Source: Opitutia bacterium
GTDB lineage: Bacteria; Verrucomicrobiota; Verrucomicrobiia; Opitutales; Opitutaceae
Reading direction: 5' to 3'
DNA: 43,119 nt
NCBI GenBank assembly: GCA_947474365.1
Contig: CANJIU010000086.1
Span: 1-43,119 of the forward strand
Below, piece after piece: positions 8,208-17,016 of the stretch. The translations under genes and the position numbers were made by a program. Every line of letters starts with the position of its first letter. Position 1 is the stretch's first letter. The notes below the pieces were generated by a model that saw only the letters and a program-made list of their open reading frames with translations, did not search any database and was not told where the DNA came from.

Positions 8208-11200
8208 TTAAAGTTTTATCTCAGCGGAGAGATAAAAACTCATCGGATTTCTGATCACGATGTTGTTGCCGGGGACCGATTCCCGGGCTGGGGAGGTGTA
8301 GTCGTTGTTCTTCGGACGCAGCACGGTGCCGGCGTAAAGGACCGACCGGTCATCGAGTGCATTCTCTACGCGCAGCCTGACAGTGACGGTGCGTTTTTCC
8401 TTCAGACGGAACACGTAGCCGAGGGTCGCGGTCGCCTGCCGGTAGGGCGCCCCGTAAACCGGTGTGTAGCGGTCGACCGCAGGGTCGTCGATGGCCGTCA
8501 ACGGATTCGCCGGATTGACGATCGTATCGGCACCTCGATTACCGAGCACTCGCCGTCCGCGGTATTGCATGCCAGCGCCAAAACTGAAGCCCTTCAGGAT
8601 TCCCTTTTTGAAGGTGTAGTCGCTGAAGACGTTGATCGACATGGGCTGCTGGTCCAAGGGGGACCGGGGGCCTTCGGCGAAATTCAAGATCGCCGTCTGC
8701 AGGCTGTTCCAGTTGCCGACCGCCGTATTGACGTCGGGCGACTGGCTGTTGATCGGAATGGTTTGGTTTACCGTGGCCACGTTGGCCGCGTTGACCAGAC
8801 CACCGGTATCGATCACCACTTGCTTGAGCGTGTCCAAATTTGCGTCGAGGTATTTTTTGGAATCTTGAAACCGGTTGACCGAATAGATTTTCGGGATGCC
8901 GATGTTCACCATGGTGCGCCAGCTCTGGGTCAGATTGGCTACCAATTCGAATTCCCAGCCGGTGGCCTTGCGGTCCTGCATGTCGCGCATCGTTGCCGGG
9001 ACGTTGGCCAGACCGCGAGTATTGCGCCCGATACCGCCGGGATTACCCAACGGCACGGCCTGGAGGATCGGGTTGATTTGATTCTGGATGCCCGGATCGA
9101 AGGGGTTGTTTTGCTCGCTATTTTGGTAGCGCACGGCGTTGAGGTTCAGGAGCCCGCCCAAGAGCTGGCTGCGCAGACCGAAGTCGGTGCCCTTGGCGAC
9201 CGTTGACTTGAGGAACGTCGAGTCGATCCGCTGAATGGTGAGGGGCGGATTGAAGGTTTCGGCGTAGTTGCCATAGGCGCTGAGCCATTTGGTCAGATGG
9301 ACGACGGAACCGTAGCTATAGGTCGTCACCTTTTCCTTGGTGATGGGCCCGTTGTAATCGCTCTTAAACCGGTCGTTCGCGTATTGCGGCAGGGGAGTTC
9401 CGTTGGCGTCGCGCGGACGGTTGGCTGCCTCCCGGCTGCCTCCGGACGGAACCCCCAGTGTGGACTTGGGCACATACGTAAGCGTGCTGTAGTCGGCGGG
9501 GGCGGACGGACGATAGAGGGGCGTCCTGCCATCCCAGGAGCTGGCGGAGTAGTCTCCGCCGTCGATCGTCTGGCTGACGTCGTTGGAAAAGTTATCCTTC
9601 CGCATGGCACCGAGGAGAACGATGCGATCTTTCCAGAACTTCGCATTCACCGCGGCCATGCCGTAGTTGAACTGGGCGAGGGAAGTTTGCACCGAATCCG
9701 ACCGATCCAATTCGAGGGCCCAAATGGGCGTGATCAGTTTGTCGACGCCCGTCAGCGGATCGACGTAGCGCACGGAAGTCGGCGTCGAATATGGACGAGC
9801 GCCGCGATCATTGATGGAGCTGCGGATGCGAATCAGATCGGTCTGGCCGATCGTTTGCGCGGCCGCGCCCCACCGACGATGGTCGGCATTTTGGGCGATG
9901 CTCAGACTATAGACCAAGGCCGAAGCGTCCAGACGGGTGACGCCGCCCTGCAGGCTCGCGGTGTATTTTCCCCATACTCCGGCGTCCTTGAAATATCCGC
10001 CTGCGACGCGAATGCCGTCCATGTCCTTGCGGGTTAGATTTTTTCTGAGTTGTCCGTCGGTGTAGGGCTGGAGGAACTGGCTGTTGGGCGTTCCGTCGGG
10101 ATTCACCCGGTTGATATCGATATAGATATCTTGGCCGCCGCGGACGCCGACGGTGTGCGCCTGAAGGTCGTTGATGTTTTTGTCCGCCGCCACCTGCACG
10201 AAGAAATCACCGAACCGATGATCGAACGTGAGCTGGATATCTTTGAAGCGTTGCTGGAGTTCCGGCACGTCTTTGGCCAAGCTGAAGCTCTGGGACGGCA
10301 CACGAAAGGCCGAGCCGGCGATGGCGTTGTTGAAGCGGCCGGCCGGTGCATTGTTGGCCGCGAGGACGCTCATGGGAAAGCCACCGAAGTTGGGCTGCGA
10401 GCCTTGCACGAAGCCGCCGATCGGCGTTTGCGCGGTCGATCCGCCGGCGAGGGTGATGGGTTGATTGTCGTAGTTGTAGATCGCGCCGGCGTAGGGGTTG
10501 TAGATGATCGCTCCGGCGGCGTTCGAGGTGCTGGCCCGCACTTTCCGGCTCACCCCGATCGCGTTGGCGTTCCCGGGGAGCGTATCCAATCGACCGCTGT
10601 AGGTCGTGGTTCCGTCCCATCCGCTGAAGCGATCATTGAGGAGTGAGCCGGGAATGTGACGCTTCGTCGTGCCGTATTCGCCTTCCAAGCGAACACTGGT
10701 GTCTTTGGAGAACTTGAACGTTCCGGTCAGAAAGGCGGCGCGGTTCTTTTCCATTTCGCGATCGCGAAACCCTTGCCGATCGAGATTGGTGGCAGCGGCG
10801 CGCACCGCGAAGCGCTCACTGACCGACCGATTGACGTCGAGCGTCGTGTTCAGGTAGCTCCACGAGCCAAACTCTTGGCGGAACGAGGCGGAATTTTGAC
10901 CGACCTTGGCGATCTTGGTGGTCGCACTGCTGACGCCTCCGAGGCTGCCATTGCCGAAGAGGACGGCGTTGGGGCCGCGGCCAAAATCATACCGCTCCAT
11001 GGAGTAGGAGAGCATGGGCAAGCTGGCGGGAAAAAAATTACGCAGGTTGCCGCCGCCACCGGAAGGGCCGCCACCTTGGGAGGCGCCGCGCACGGTATAA
11101 TTCTGCGGTGAGGTCGAGATGTCGTTGTAGAGTGAACCGACGTTTCCATTGATCGGTGTGCTGACATTCGGCGACCACAAGGCAGCCGCGCCGAGATCTG

Positions 11201-11480
11201 TGATGCCGAGTGCATCGATGAAGTCGCGCGTAATGACCGAATAGGCGACCGGGGTGTCGATGAGATCAGTTGCGAGGCGGCCGCCGGCCAATGAACTGGA
11301 GGCGATAAACCCGGTATCCTTGTCGGTGACGACGGTAAAGGGGTTCAGGACCATTACGGGCTCATCCTTCACTGCAGGCGTCGCCGGGTTTTCCGCCGCC
11401 CAATTGGACGGCGGAGCCAGAGCGACGCCTACAATGGCGAGGGCGTGATATGCGGTGAGGGTGCGGGTCATAGGGTTCAT
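8208..11480 (-). CDS. TonB-dependent outer-membrane receptor (large)
   Basis: This 1090-residue protein is the largest receptor of the locus. An N-terminal signal region (1-25, ending NWAAE) is followed by LNPFTVVTDKDTGFIASSSL. The plug domain holds YDFGRGPNAVLFGNGSLGG with a glycine-rich stretch just before it (GGGPSGGGGNLRNFF), and a beta barrel ends FYLSAEIKL. It begins at the ATG at 11480; an alternative ATG lies at 11471. The gene is divergent from the sensor kinase that starts near 11.6 kb, and the shared intergenic region carries the palindrome module, which is a good hint that the two-component system controls this receptor. A strong terminator follows. The substrate is unknown. Confidence 0.93.
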   Translation of the reverse strand: MNPMTRTLTAYHALAIVGVALAPPSNWAAENPATPAVKDEPVMVLNPFTVVTDKDTGFIASSSLAGGRLATDLIDTPVAYSVITRDFIDALGITDLGAAALWSPNVSTPINGNVGSLYNDISTSPQNYTVRGASQGGGPSGGGGNLRNFFPASLPMLSYSMERYDFGRGPNAVLFGNGSLGGVSSATTKIAKVGQNSASFRQEFGSWSYLNTTLDVNRSVSERFAVRAAATNLDRQGFRDREMEKNRAAFLTGTFKFSKDTSVRLEGEYGTTKRHIPGSLLNDRFSGWDGTTTYSGRLDTLPGNANAIGVSRKVRASTSNAAGAIIYNPYAGAIYNYDNQPITLAGGSTAQTPIGGFVQGSQPNFGGFPMSVLAANNAPAGRFNNAIAGSAFRVPSQSFSLAKDVPELQQRFKDIQLTFDHRFGDFFVQVAADKNINDLQAHTVGVRGGQDIYIDINRVNPDGTPNSQFLQPYTDGQLRKNLTRKDMDGIRVAGGYFKDAGVWGKYTASLQGGVTRLDASALVYSLSIAQNADHRRWGAAAQTIGQTDLIRIRSSINDRGARPYSTPTSVRYVDPLTGVDKLITPIWALELDRSDSVQTSLAQFNYGMAAVNAKFWKDRIVLLGAMRKDNFSNDVSQTIDGGDYSASSWDGRTPLYRPSAPADYSTLTYVPKSTLGVPSGGSREAANRPRDANGTPLPQYANDRFKSDYNGPITKEKVTTYSYGSVVHLTKWLSAYGNYAETFNPPLTIQRIDSTFLKSTVAKGTDFGLRSQLLGGLLNLNAVRYQNSEQNNPFDPGIQNQINPILQAVPLGNPGGIGRNTRGLANVPATMRDMQDRKATGWEFELVANLTQSWRTMVNIGIPKIYSVNRFQDSKKYLDANLDTLKQVVIDTGGLVNAANVATVNQTIPINSQSPDVNTAVGNWNSLQTAILNFAEGPRSPLDQQPMSINVFSDYTFKKGILKGFSFGAGMQYRGRRVLGNRGADTIVNPANPLTAIDDPAVDRYTPVYGAPYRQATATLGYVFRLKEKRTVTVRLRVENALDDRSVLYAGTVLRPKNNDYTSPARESVPGNNIVIRNPMSFYLSAEIKL

Positions 11481-11553
11481 GCGAGCGGCGCCAGAGGCAG
11501 GGATTAATCGCGCACGACTGCTCTGAGGGGCGGAGCGGCCAGCGATCACCGGT

Positions 11554-11622
11554 GATCATGATGTAATTCGTACGGCGCGAACATCCCCTTTTCGGGGGAT
11601 GCCAACCGCGCCACAAATCGCT
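11554..11622 (-). promoter_or_regulatory. Receptor upstream regulatory module, copy B, in the divergent promoter region
   Basis: This is the second copy of GATCATGAT - 16 bp - 23-bp block with CATCCCC and GGGGATG arms (11579-11601) - AAATCGCT. It lies 74-142 bp before the receptor ATG at 11480 and reaches into the first possible start of the divergent kinase gene. An additional perfect palindrome, GATCACCGGTGATC, lies at 11544-11557 and overlaps its first element. The position between divergent genes fits an operator acting on both. Confidence 0.55.
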
Positions 11623-13449
11623 ATGATTCGTCGGATGTTCCGCAGCCCTTGGGGTAAGAATGAACTCGGAATAAAGGAGCTGATCGCGACGATCGTCACC
11701 GTGCCCAATTCCTCCCACCTCATCATCTGGTTGGCCGTGTCCGGCTTTACCTTCGGTGGGGTGAGGTGGTTGGGTGCGGCTGAGGAAACGGTGAACTATT
11801 CCGCGCGTCCGGTGCTGGGCGACCTTGTGCTCGGAGGGCGGTCCCTCACCCCGGAGCTCGACCCACGAGGTGAGGCCAACGGTGAAACGGCGTATCTTGG
11901 ACTCTCGTTGCGGCCAGGCGAGCTTCCCTTGGAGATCAATCTCCTTACCGCGCCGGGCGGCAAAGCACCGGTGGTGCGACTGCGCTCAAGGCTAGAAGGC
12001 TGGCAGGATGAGTGGGAGGACCACGATAGCCAAATGTATCTCGTGGTGCGCTTTCTTGATCGGGACAATCGTGCGGTGAGCAGTGCGACGTTTGTGCGCC
12101 GGGGTGAGAGCCCGGGGTGGGGCGGACTGCCACAGAATTCCCAATGGCATCGCCGGGTCGACGAGGCGGTCGTGCCGGAGCGCAGCACCCGAGTGCAGAT
12201 TTTATTGGTGTCGGGCGGCACGCCGAAGACGACGGGATTCTGGGCGGTGCGCCGCCTACGTCTCACCACGCCGAAGCCGGGAGACGAAACCGGTGCGCCC
12301 CTTTATCAACTCGACGCCGTGCGCGGGCTGGGCCTCGACTCTCCGCGGGGAAATCCCGATGGCTGGACGCGGGACGGCACCGGTTTGAGCATCCCGCGCG
12401 TCTACTCCCACGTGGACGACGGCGGAGTCGCCGAACCGCTGCTCGCACTCGTCGATGTCGACCCCACCGATACGGGTGGCTGGCTGCAATTGACGAAAAC
12501 GGCGACGCCCGTCGTGCCCGGTCAGCGGCTGCGGCTGGAATGCGAGGAGATGCACAGCATCGGGCGGGGCGAAGCAGCGACGGCGACCTTCCGCGCGCTG
12601 CCGGTGGGCAGTTATGTTTTTCGGACTTGGGCGACCGATGAGCTGGGTCGGCCAACCGGGCCGTCGCTGCGACTGCCGGTGGAAGTGAGGCCGGCATTTT
12701 ATGCGACGCCGTGGTTTCGGCTGCTGGGCGTCGGATTGATCGGCGCCGGCCTGGTCGGCGGCGTGCGGTATTTTGCGTGGCGCAAACTGCAACGGGAGTT
12801 GCAGCGGCTGGAACAACGGCGCGCCGTCGAAGAGGAGCGCACGCGGATGGCGCGGGATATTCACGATGAGATGGGCGCGCGGTTCACCCAGATTTCGCTG
12901 CTGGCCGGACGCGCCCTGAAATCCGCCCCGGCGGACGAAGCGGTGCGGGAACCGATCCGCCACATCAACGGCGCGGTGAAAGAATTGGCCGCGGCCCTGG
13001 AGGAGATCGTCTGGGCGGCCAACCCCTCGCACGACTCGCTCGAGGGGTTCAGCAATTATCTCAGCCAGTATACCGTCGCCGTGTTGCGCGATGCCGGTCT
13101 GCGCTGTCGGCTCGACATCCCGACGTTGTTGCCGACGCGGACGCTCCCGAGCGGACTGCGGCATCGCCTGATGATGGTCGTGAAGGAAGCCTTGAATAAT
13201 GCGCTCAAGCACGCGCATGCGGCCGAGGTGCGGGTGCAACTCGAACTCGACGGCGAGCGCTTGCACGTGACGGTGGCGGACAACGGCAGTGGTTTCGATC
13301 TCGCAACGGTGAAACGCGGCAATGGGCTGGATCATTCGGTGCGACGCATGGAGGAGGTCGGCGGTGGCTGCGTGGTGGACTCAAAGCCGGGAGCGGGCAC
13401 GCACGTGCGCCTGATTGTGCCGCTGCCGGCGACGGAGGTGGAGCCATGA
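11599..13449 (+). CDS. Membrane sensor histidine kinase (HisKA_3 type) with periplasmic sensor domain
   Basis: Up to 616 residues. A hydrophobic segment near residues 39-55 serves as signal or anchor. It is followed by a periplasmic domain (about 60-365) whose end, ALPVGSYVFRTWATDELG, resembles the Y_Y_Y Ig-like domain before the membrane in glycan-sensing hybrid kinases. A second membrane helix lies at about 373-393, then a coiled linker and a HisKA_3 dimerisation domain with phospho-acceptor H422 in ARDIHDEMG. The ATPase domain shows an N-box (KEALNNALKHAHA) and a G-box (VADNGSGFD). It overlaps the regulator gene by 4 bp (ATGA). The coordinates give the longest frame; the first ATG lies within the palindrome module, so the true start may be 11623, 11635 or the GTG at 11701. 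Likely it senses glycan products. Confidence 0.88.
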   Translation: MPTAPQIAMIRRMFRSPWGKNELGIKELIATIVTVPNSSHLIIWLAVSGFTFGGVRWLGAAEETVNYSARPVLGDLVLGGRSLTPELDPRGEANGETAYLGLSLRPGELPLEINLLTAPGGKAPVVRLRSRLEGWQDEWEDHDSQMYLVVRFLDRDNRAVSSATFVRRGESPGWGGLPQNSQWHRRVDEAVVPERSTRVQILLVSGGTPKTTGFWAVRRLRLTTPKPGDETGAPLYQLDAVRGLGLDSPRGNPDGWTRDGTGLSIPRVYSHVDDGGVAEPLLALVDVDPTDTGGWLQLTKTATPVVPGQRLRLECEEMHSIGRGEAATATFRALPVGSYVFRTWATDELGRPTGPSLRLPVEVRPAFYATPWFRLLGVGLIGAGLVGGVRYFAWRKLQRELQRLEQRRAVEEERTRMARDIHDEMGARFTQISLLAGRALKSAPADEAVREPIRHINGAVKELAAALEEIVWAANPSHDSLEGFSNYLSQYTVAVLRDAGLRCRLDIPTLLPTRTLPSGLRHRLMMVVKEALNNALKHAHAAEVRVQLELDGERLHVTVADNGSGFDLATVKRGNGLDHSVRRMEEVGGGCVVDSKPGAGTHVRLIVPLPATEVEP

Positions 13450-14087
13450 CCGCGGGGATCGTGATTGTGGAGGACGACCGCCCGGTGCGAGAAAACCTGG
13501 CGGCACTGATCCGCACGGACGAGCGCCTGCGGTTGCTCGGGGCCTTTGGCTCAGCGGAGGAGGCGCTGCGCGAAATCCCGGTGCTGCAGCCGCACCTCGC
13601 GGTGATGGACATCAATTTGCCGAAGATGAACGGCATCGAATGCGTGGTGCGGCTCAAGTCCCAGTTGCCGCACCTGCAGGTCCTCATGCTCACGGTCTAC
13701 GAGGACGACGACAGCATCTTTCGCGCGCTCAAGGCGGGAGCGAACGGATACCTCGTGAAACGCGATGCCGCCGAAAAACTCCTGGATGCGCTGCAAGACG
13801 TCCAACACGGCGGCGCGCCCATGTCGGCCCACATCGCCCGCCAGGTCGTGCAGTTTTTCCATCGCAGTGGGAAACCGACGGCGGAATCCGAACAACTTTC
13901 CCCCCGGGAACTAGAGGTGCTAGATCTGCTAGTGAAAGGGCTGGTGCTGAAGGAGGTCGCGGAACAACTCGGCATCGCCTTGGAAACGGTGCGGACGCAC
14001 GTGACCCACATCTACCAAAAGCTGCACGTGCGCAGCCGGACCGAAGCGGTGGTGAAATACCTCCGGCAGGGGCAGGAATTGCACTGA
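13446..14087 (+). CDS. NarL/LuxR-family response regulator
   Basis: This 213-residue DNA-binding regulator is the cognate partner of the preceding kinase. The receiver domain (1-120) has the acidic pair D10-D11, phospho-acceptor D55 in VMDINLPKMNG, T83 and K105. A LuxR-type helix-turn-helix (about 150-207) contains SPRELEVLDLL and ALETVRTHVTHIYQKL. The start codon overlaps the kinase stop (ATGA at 13446-13449), so translation is coupled. It is convergent with the receptor at 14134, with 46 bp between stops and no clear terminator. Targets are not shown by the sequence, but the repeated palindromes before two nearby receptors are natural candidates. Confidence 0.93.
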   Translation: MTAGIVIVEDDRPVRENLAALIRTDERLRLLGAFGSAEEALREIPVLQPHLAVMDINLPKMNGIECVVRLKSQLPHLQVLMLTVYEDDDSIFRALKAGANGYLVKRDAAEKLLDALQDVQHGGAPMSAHIARQVVQFFHRSGKPTAESEQLSPRELEVLDLLVKGLVLKEVAEQLGIALETVRTHVTHIYQKLHVRSRTEAVVKYLRQGQELH

Positions 14088-14133
14088 TCCGCCGCGCACC
14101 GACCTAGGTTTGCGCAGAAATTTCCCCGTCGCT

Positions 14134-16959
14134 TCAGAACCGAAACGCCGAACTCAGCGACACGCCGAGCGCGCTGGGTAACAGGCGTTGTTCGACGAAG
14201 CGGCCGCCGGTACCGTCGTCGAGAGCGGTCCACGGCGAGACATTGCGGTTGTTCAAAGCGTTTTGGACGCGAAGCTGGGACTCCCAGCGGACGCGCTTTT
14301 GCAGGATCACGCGGCTGTATTCCAACCACGCGTCGACATTAAAGGTTTTGGCGCCGAAGAACGGCTGCGTGATGTCGAAGAGCGCCGTGCCGGGGCGGAC
14401 CTTGTAACCGACCACGGGTTCATCGCGCCAGGTGAACGCATTGCCGACCGCAAAGCCTTTCAGGCTCGACGTGGGATCAAAACGATAGCGGGCGACGCCG
14501 CTGAACTGCCACTCGCTCGAGCGCGTCTGGCGGATGCCGATGGTGAGTTTGTCATTGGCGGCTTCGTTGGTGATGAGTGTCGTGAGGGCTCCGACCGTCG
14601 CGCCGAGCGTGGAGTTGACCGGCGTGCCGGCCTTGGCCTGCCACTCCGGGAGATTGCGGGCGATGTAGGCGAAAAGACGGGCGCCGCGGTCGGCAATGGT
14701 CGTGATGTTCTTGCTCCCGGTGAGCATGAGCCGGAGGTTCGACGCCGGATTGCCCACGAGCTGAAATTCGTAGCCCTCGGTCTGCGTGGACTTGAACTCG
14801 CCCCACTGCGGGTTCGGCACACGGTTCAAATCGATTGCGCCCCAGATGGCGTCGATCGCGGCCCGCTTTTGGCCGGACAGCGTGTTGTCCGTAACGTTCT
14901 TCTGCGTCGTGGAAAAACGATCGACCGAGCCCTGGAGCTTTCCTCCCAGCAGCGTGAACTTGACTCCGACGTCGTATCCCTCGCCCTCGATGGGCGCGGC
15001 GGGGATGCCGTCGATGTTGACCACGGATTGATTGGAGGGGACGAAATTGGTCGCGCGATTAGCGAAGACGCTGATGACCTTGGTGGCGTTGAGAACGGCA
15101 CCGTAGGAGTAGGTGCGGCCGCGGTCGTTGGTGGTGAGCGTGCCGGTGGAGCCCTTGAGATCGGCAAATACGCCGCGGGCGTCGCGTTCGAAGACGCCCT
15201 GTTCCTGCAACACCCGGTCGCGGCGCGTCCCGAAGGTACCGACGAGGAGATTGTCCAGCAGGTCGGCCTGGGCGGAGAAGACCAGGGCCTTCGTGTCGCT
15301 GATGTTGTCGCGCGGGGTGGCGCGCACGCGTTCGTAATTGGAGCGGATGCCACCGGCGTTGATCGGCGCCCAATCGGTCGTGAGGAAATTATTGGCGCCA
15401 GGGACGAGATAAGTGCGCCGGTGGATGTTGTTCACCGCGTTGTCGAACCGGCCAAAGGTACCCGTGGTGAGCAACGGCGTAATGTTCACCTCGCGGGCAT
15501 TGTCGAGGAGCTGGTGCAGTCGCTCGTAGTTGAACAGGGCGCCAAACGTCAGCGTGCCGAGGCGGCGGTTAAAGACGCGGCGCTCGTTGAGGTCGACCTC
15601 GTAGGACGCGGTGGCGCGGCCCTGGGCGTTGTCCGTCGGACGGACAACCCAGAACGCGGCGCTCGTCTCGACGTACGGTTTGCCGACCATGGGATTCGGC
15701 AGACCGTTGGGCAATTGGGCATTGGCGTCGACGCGCACCGTGTTGTCCGTTCCGCTCATGCCCTCGAAACTGCGGAGGAACTGATGTTCAAACTTGCCCG
15801 CGACCTCGATAAAGAGCTTCCGGCCGACCGCCTGCTGGATAAAAAGCGACGTGTTGCTCGAATCGAGTTTGGTGGAGTCGCCGTCGCCACCGAGATTGAC
15901 GTTGAGCGGCACGACCGAGGCGCGGGCGAAGCTCACGCGATTGTTGAGCGCGCCGTTGACGCGGTAGCGGGTGCCAAGGGCGGACGAGCGCCAGTTCATC
16001 GGTGCGATGGCGGACTGGCCCTCGATGGCAACGACGTAACCGTTGCCGTTACTGAATTCGAGGCCGTTTGTCGCCGCGGTGTTGCCGTAAACGGGCTTCA
16101 CCGGCGAACCCGCCGCCAACCAGGGTGCGTATTGATCATAGGAGACGACGGAACGACCGATTTGCTGACGGATGCGAGTGCTCTCGCCGTTGAGCGTCAC
16201 GGTCGTGGCGGGAAACGGCTGATAGGTGGTGGCAAGGAAAATGGAGCCCCGCTCACTCTTGGTCGGAGTGATATAGCGCCGGCGATCTTCCTGGAGCAGG
16301 TCGATCCGCAGACCGAGTTTTTGCGGGATAAGGACGTGACTGGAATCAATCGCGACACGGTAGCTGTCAAAGCTGTCCACGCGGAGACTGAGCGAGTGGG
16401 AGTTCTTGTTGAGATCAGGACGGTTGGTCACGATGTCGAGCCCGCCGCCGGGATTGCCGACGCCAAAGAGGATCGAGTTGGGACCGCGGGTGAAGGTGAA
16501 GCGCGACGTGTTGTAGGAATCGATCGGCGTCAGCGCGGTGAAGAAGTTGGTCGTCAGGCTGTCGGACCGGAATCCCCGGACCGTATAGGGATTGCCCGTA
16601 CGCTGGCCGTTGTTGTCGAGGTCGCCCTCGTTGCTCTGGTAACGCGCGGTGCTGGGCAGGAAATCAAGCACGTCGTTGAAATTGAGCGCGCCCAAATCCG
16701 ACAGCATGTCGGCGGAGATGATGGAAATGGCCGAAGGCACGTCCTTCGCCAGCGTCTTGAGCCGGGTGCCGGAAAGCGTTTCCGTCGGCGCGTAGCCATC
16801 GTCGGCCTCGACGCTGATCACAAAGGGGTTCAACGTGACGGTCGGGTCGGCGGCGGCGGAGGCCTGATTGCCCGTGGTGGCAGGCGTCACGGATTGCGCG
16901 GATGCGAGCGAACCCACGCCAAGACAAGCGAGGGTGCGGAGGAGCAGGGGTGTTTTCAT
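14134..16959 (-). CDS. TonB-dependent outer-membrane receptor
   Basis: This 941-residue outer-membrane receptor has a signal peptide (1-22, ending SLASAQS) and then LNPFVISVEADDGYAPTETLSG. The plug domain carries FTFTRGPNSILFGVGNPGG, and the barrel ends LSSAFRF. It is a paralogue of the receptor at 1779-4598: length, motif order and many stretches agree, for example the NEGD and RTGNPYTVRGFRSDSL regions. It is the last gene of the long minus-strand operon and begins 57 bp after the stop of the sulfatase at 17017. It probably imports oligosaccharides released by the upstream enzymes; this is inferred from position only. Confidence 0.93.
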   Translation of the reverse strand: MKTPLLLRTLACLGVGSLASAQSVTPATTGNQASAAADPTVTLNPFVISVEADDGYAPTETLSGTRLKTLAKDVPSAISIISADMLSDLGALNFNDVLDFLPSTARYQSNEGDLDNNGQRTGNPYTVRGFRSDSLTTNFFTALTPIDSYNTSRFTFTRGPNSILFGVGNPGGGLDIVTNRPDLNKNSHSLSLRVDSFDSYRVAIDSSHVLIPQKLGLRIDLLQEDRRRYITPTKSERGSIFLATTYQPFPATTVTLNGESTRIRQQIGRSVVSYDQYAPWLAAGSPVKPVYGNTAATNGLEFSNGNGYVVAIEGQSAIAPMNWRSSALGTRYRVNGALNNRVSFARASVVPLNVNLGGDGDSTKLDSSNTSLFIQQAVGRKLFIEVAGKFEHQFLRSFEGMSGTDNTVRVDANAQLPNGLPNPMVGKPYVETSAAFWVVRPTDNAQGRATASYEVDLNERRVFNRRLGTLTFGALFNYERLHQLLDNAREVNITPLLTTGTFGRFDNAVNNIHRRTYLVPGANNFLTTDWAPINAGGIRSNYERVRATPRDNISDTKALVFSAQADLLDNLLVGTFGTRRDRVLQEQGVFERDARGVFADLKGSTGTLTTNDRGRTYSYGAVLNATKVISVFANRATNFVPSNQSVVNIDGIPAAPIEGEGYDVGVKFTLLGGKLQGSVDRFSTTQKNVTDNTLSGQKRAAIDAIWGAIDLNRVPNPQWGEFKSTQTEGYEFQLVGNPASNLRLMLTGSKNITTIADRGARLFAYIARNLPEWQAKAGTPVNSTLGATVGALTTLITNEAANDKLTIGIRQTRSSEWQFSGVARYRFDPTSSLKGFAVGNAFTWRDEPVVGYKVRPGTALFDITQPFFGAKTFNVDAWLEYSRVILQKRVRWESQLRVQNALNNRNVSPWTALDDGTGGRFVEQRLLPSALGVSLSSAFRF

Positions 16960-17016
16960 GGGGTTAAAGTGAACGGGATCAGAGGCGGGTGATCATTTCC
17001 ATCCGGGCGGTCATCA

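Noticed and set aside
14188..16992. A 934-codon open frame antisense to the receptor at 14134
   Set aside because: It mirrors a GC-rich receptor gene, has Arg/Val/Gly/Asp-rich composition without domains, and the opposite strand encodes a full signal peptide, plug and barrel.
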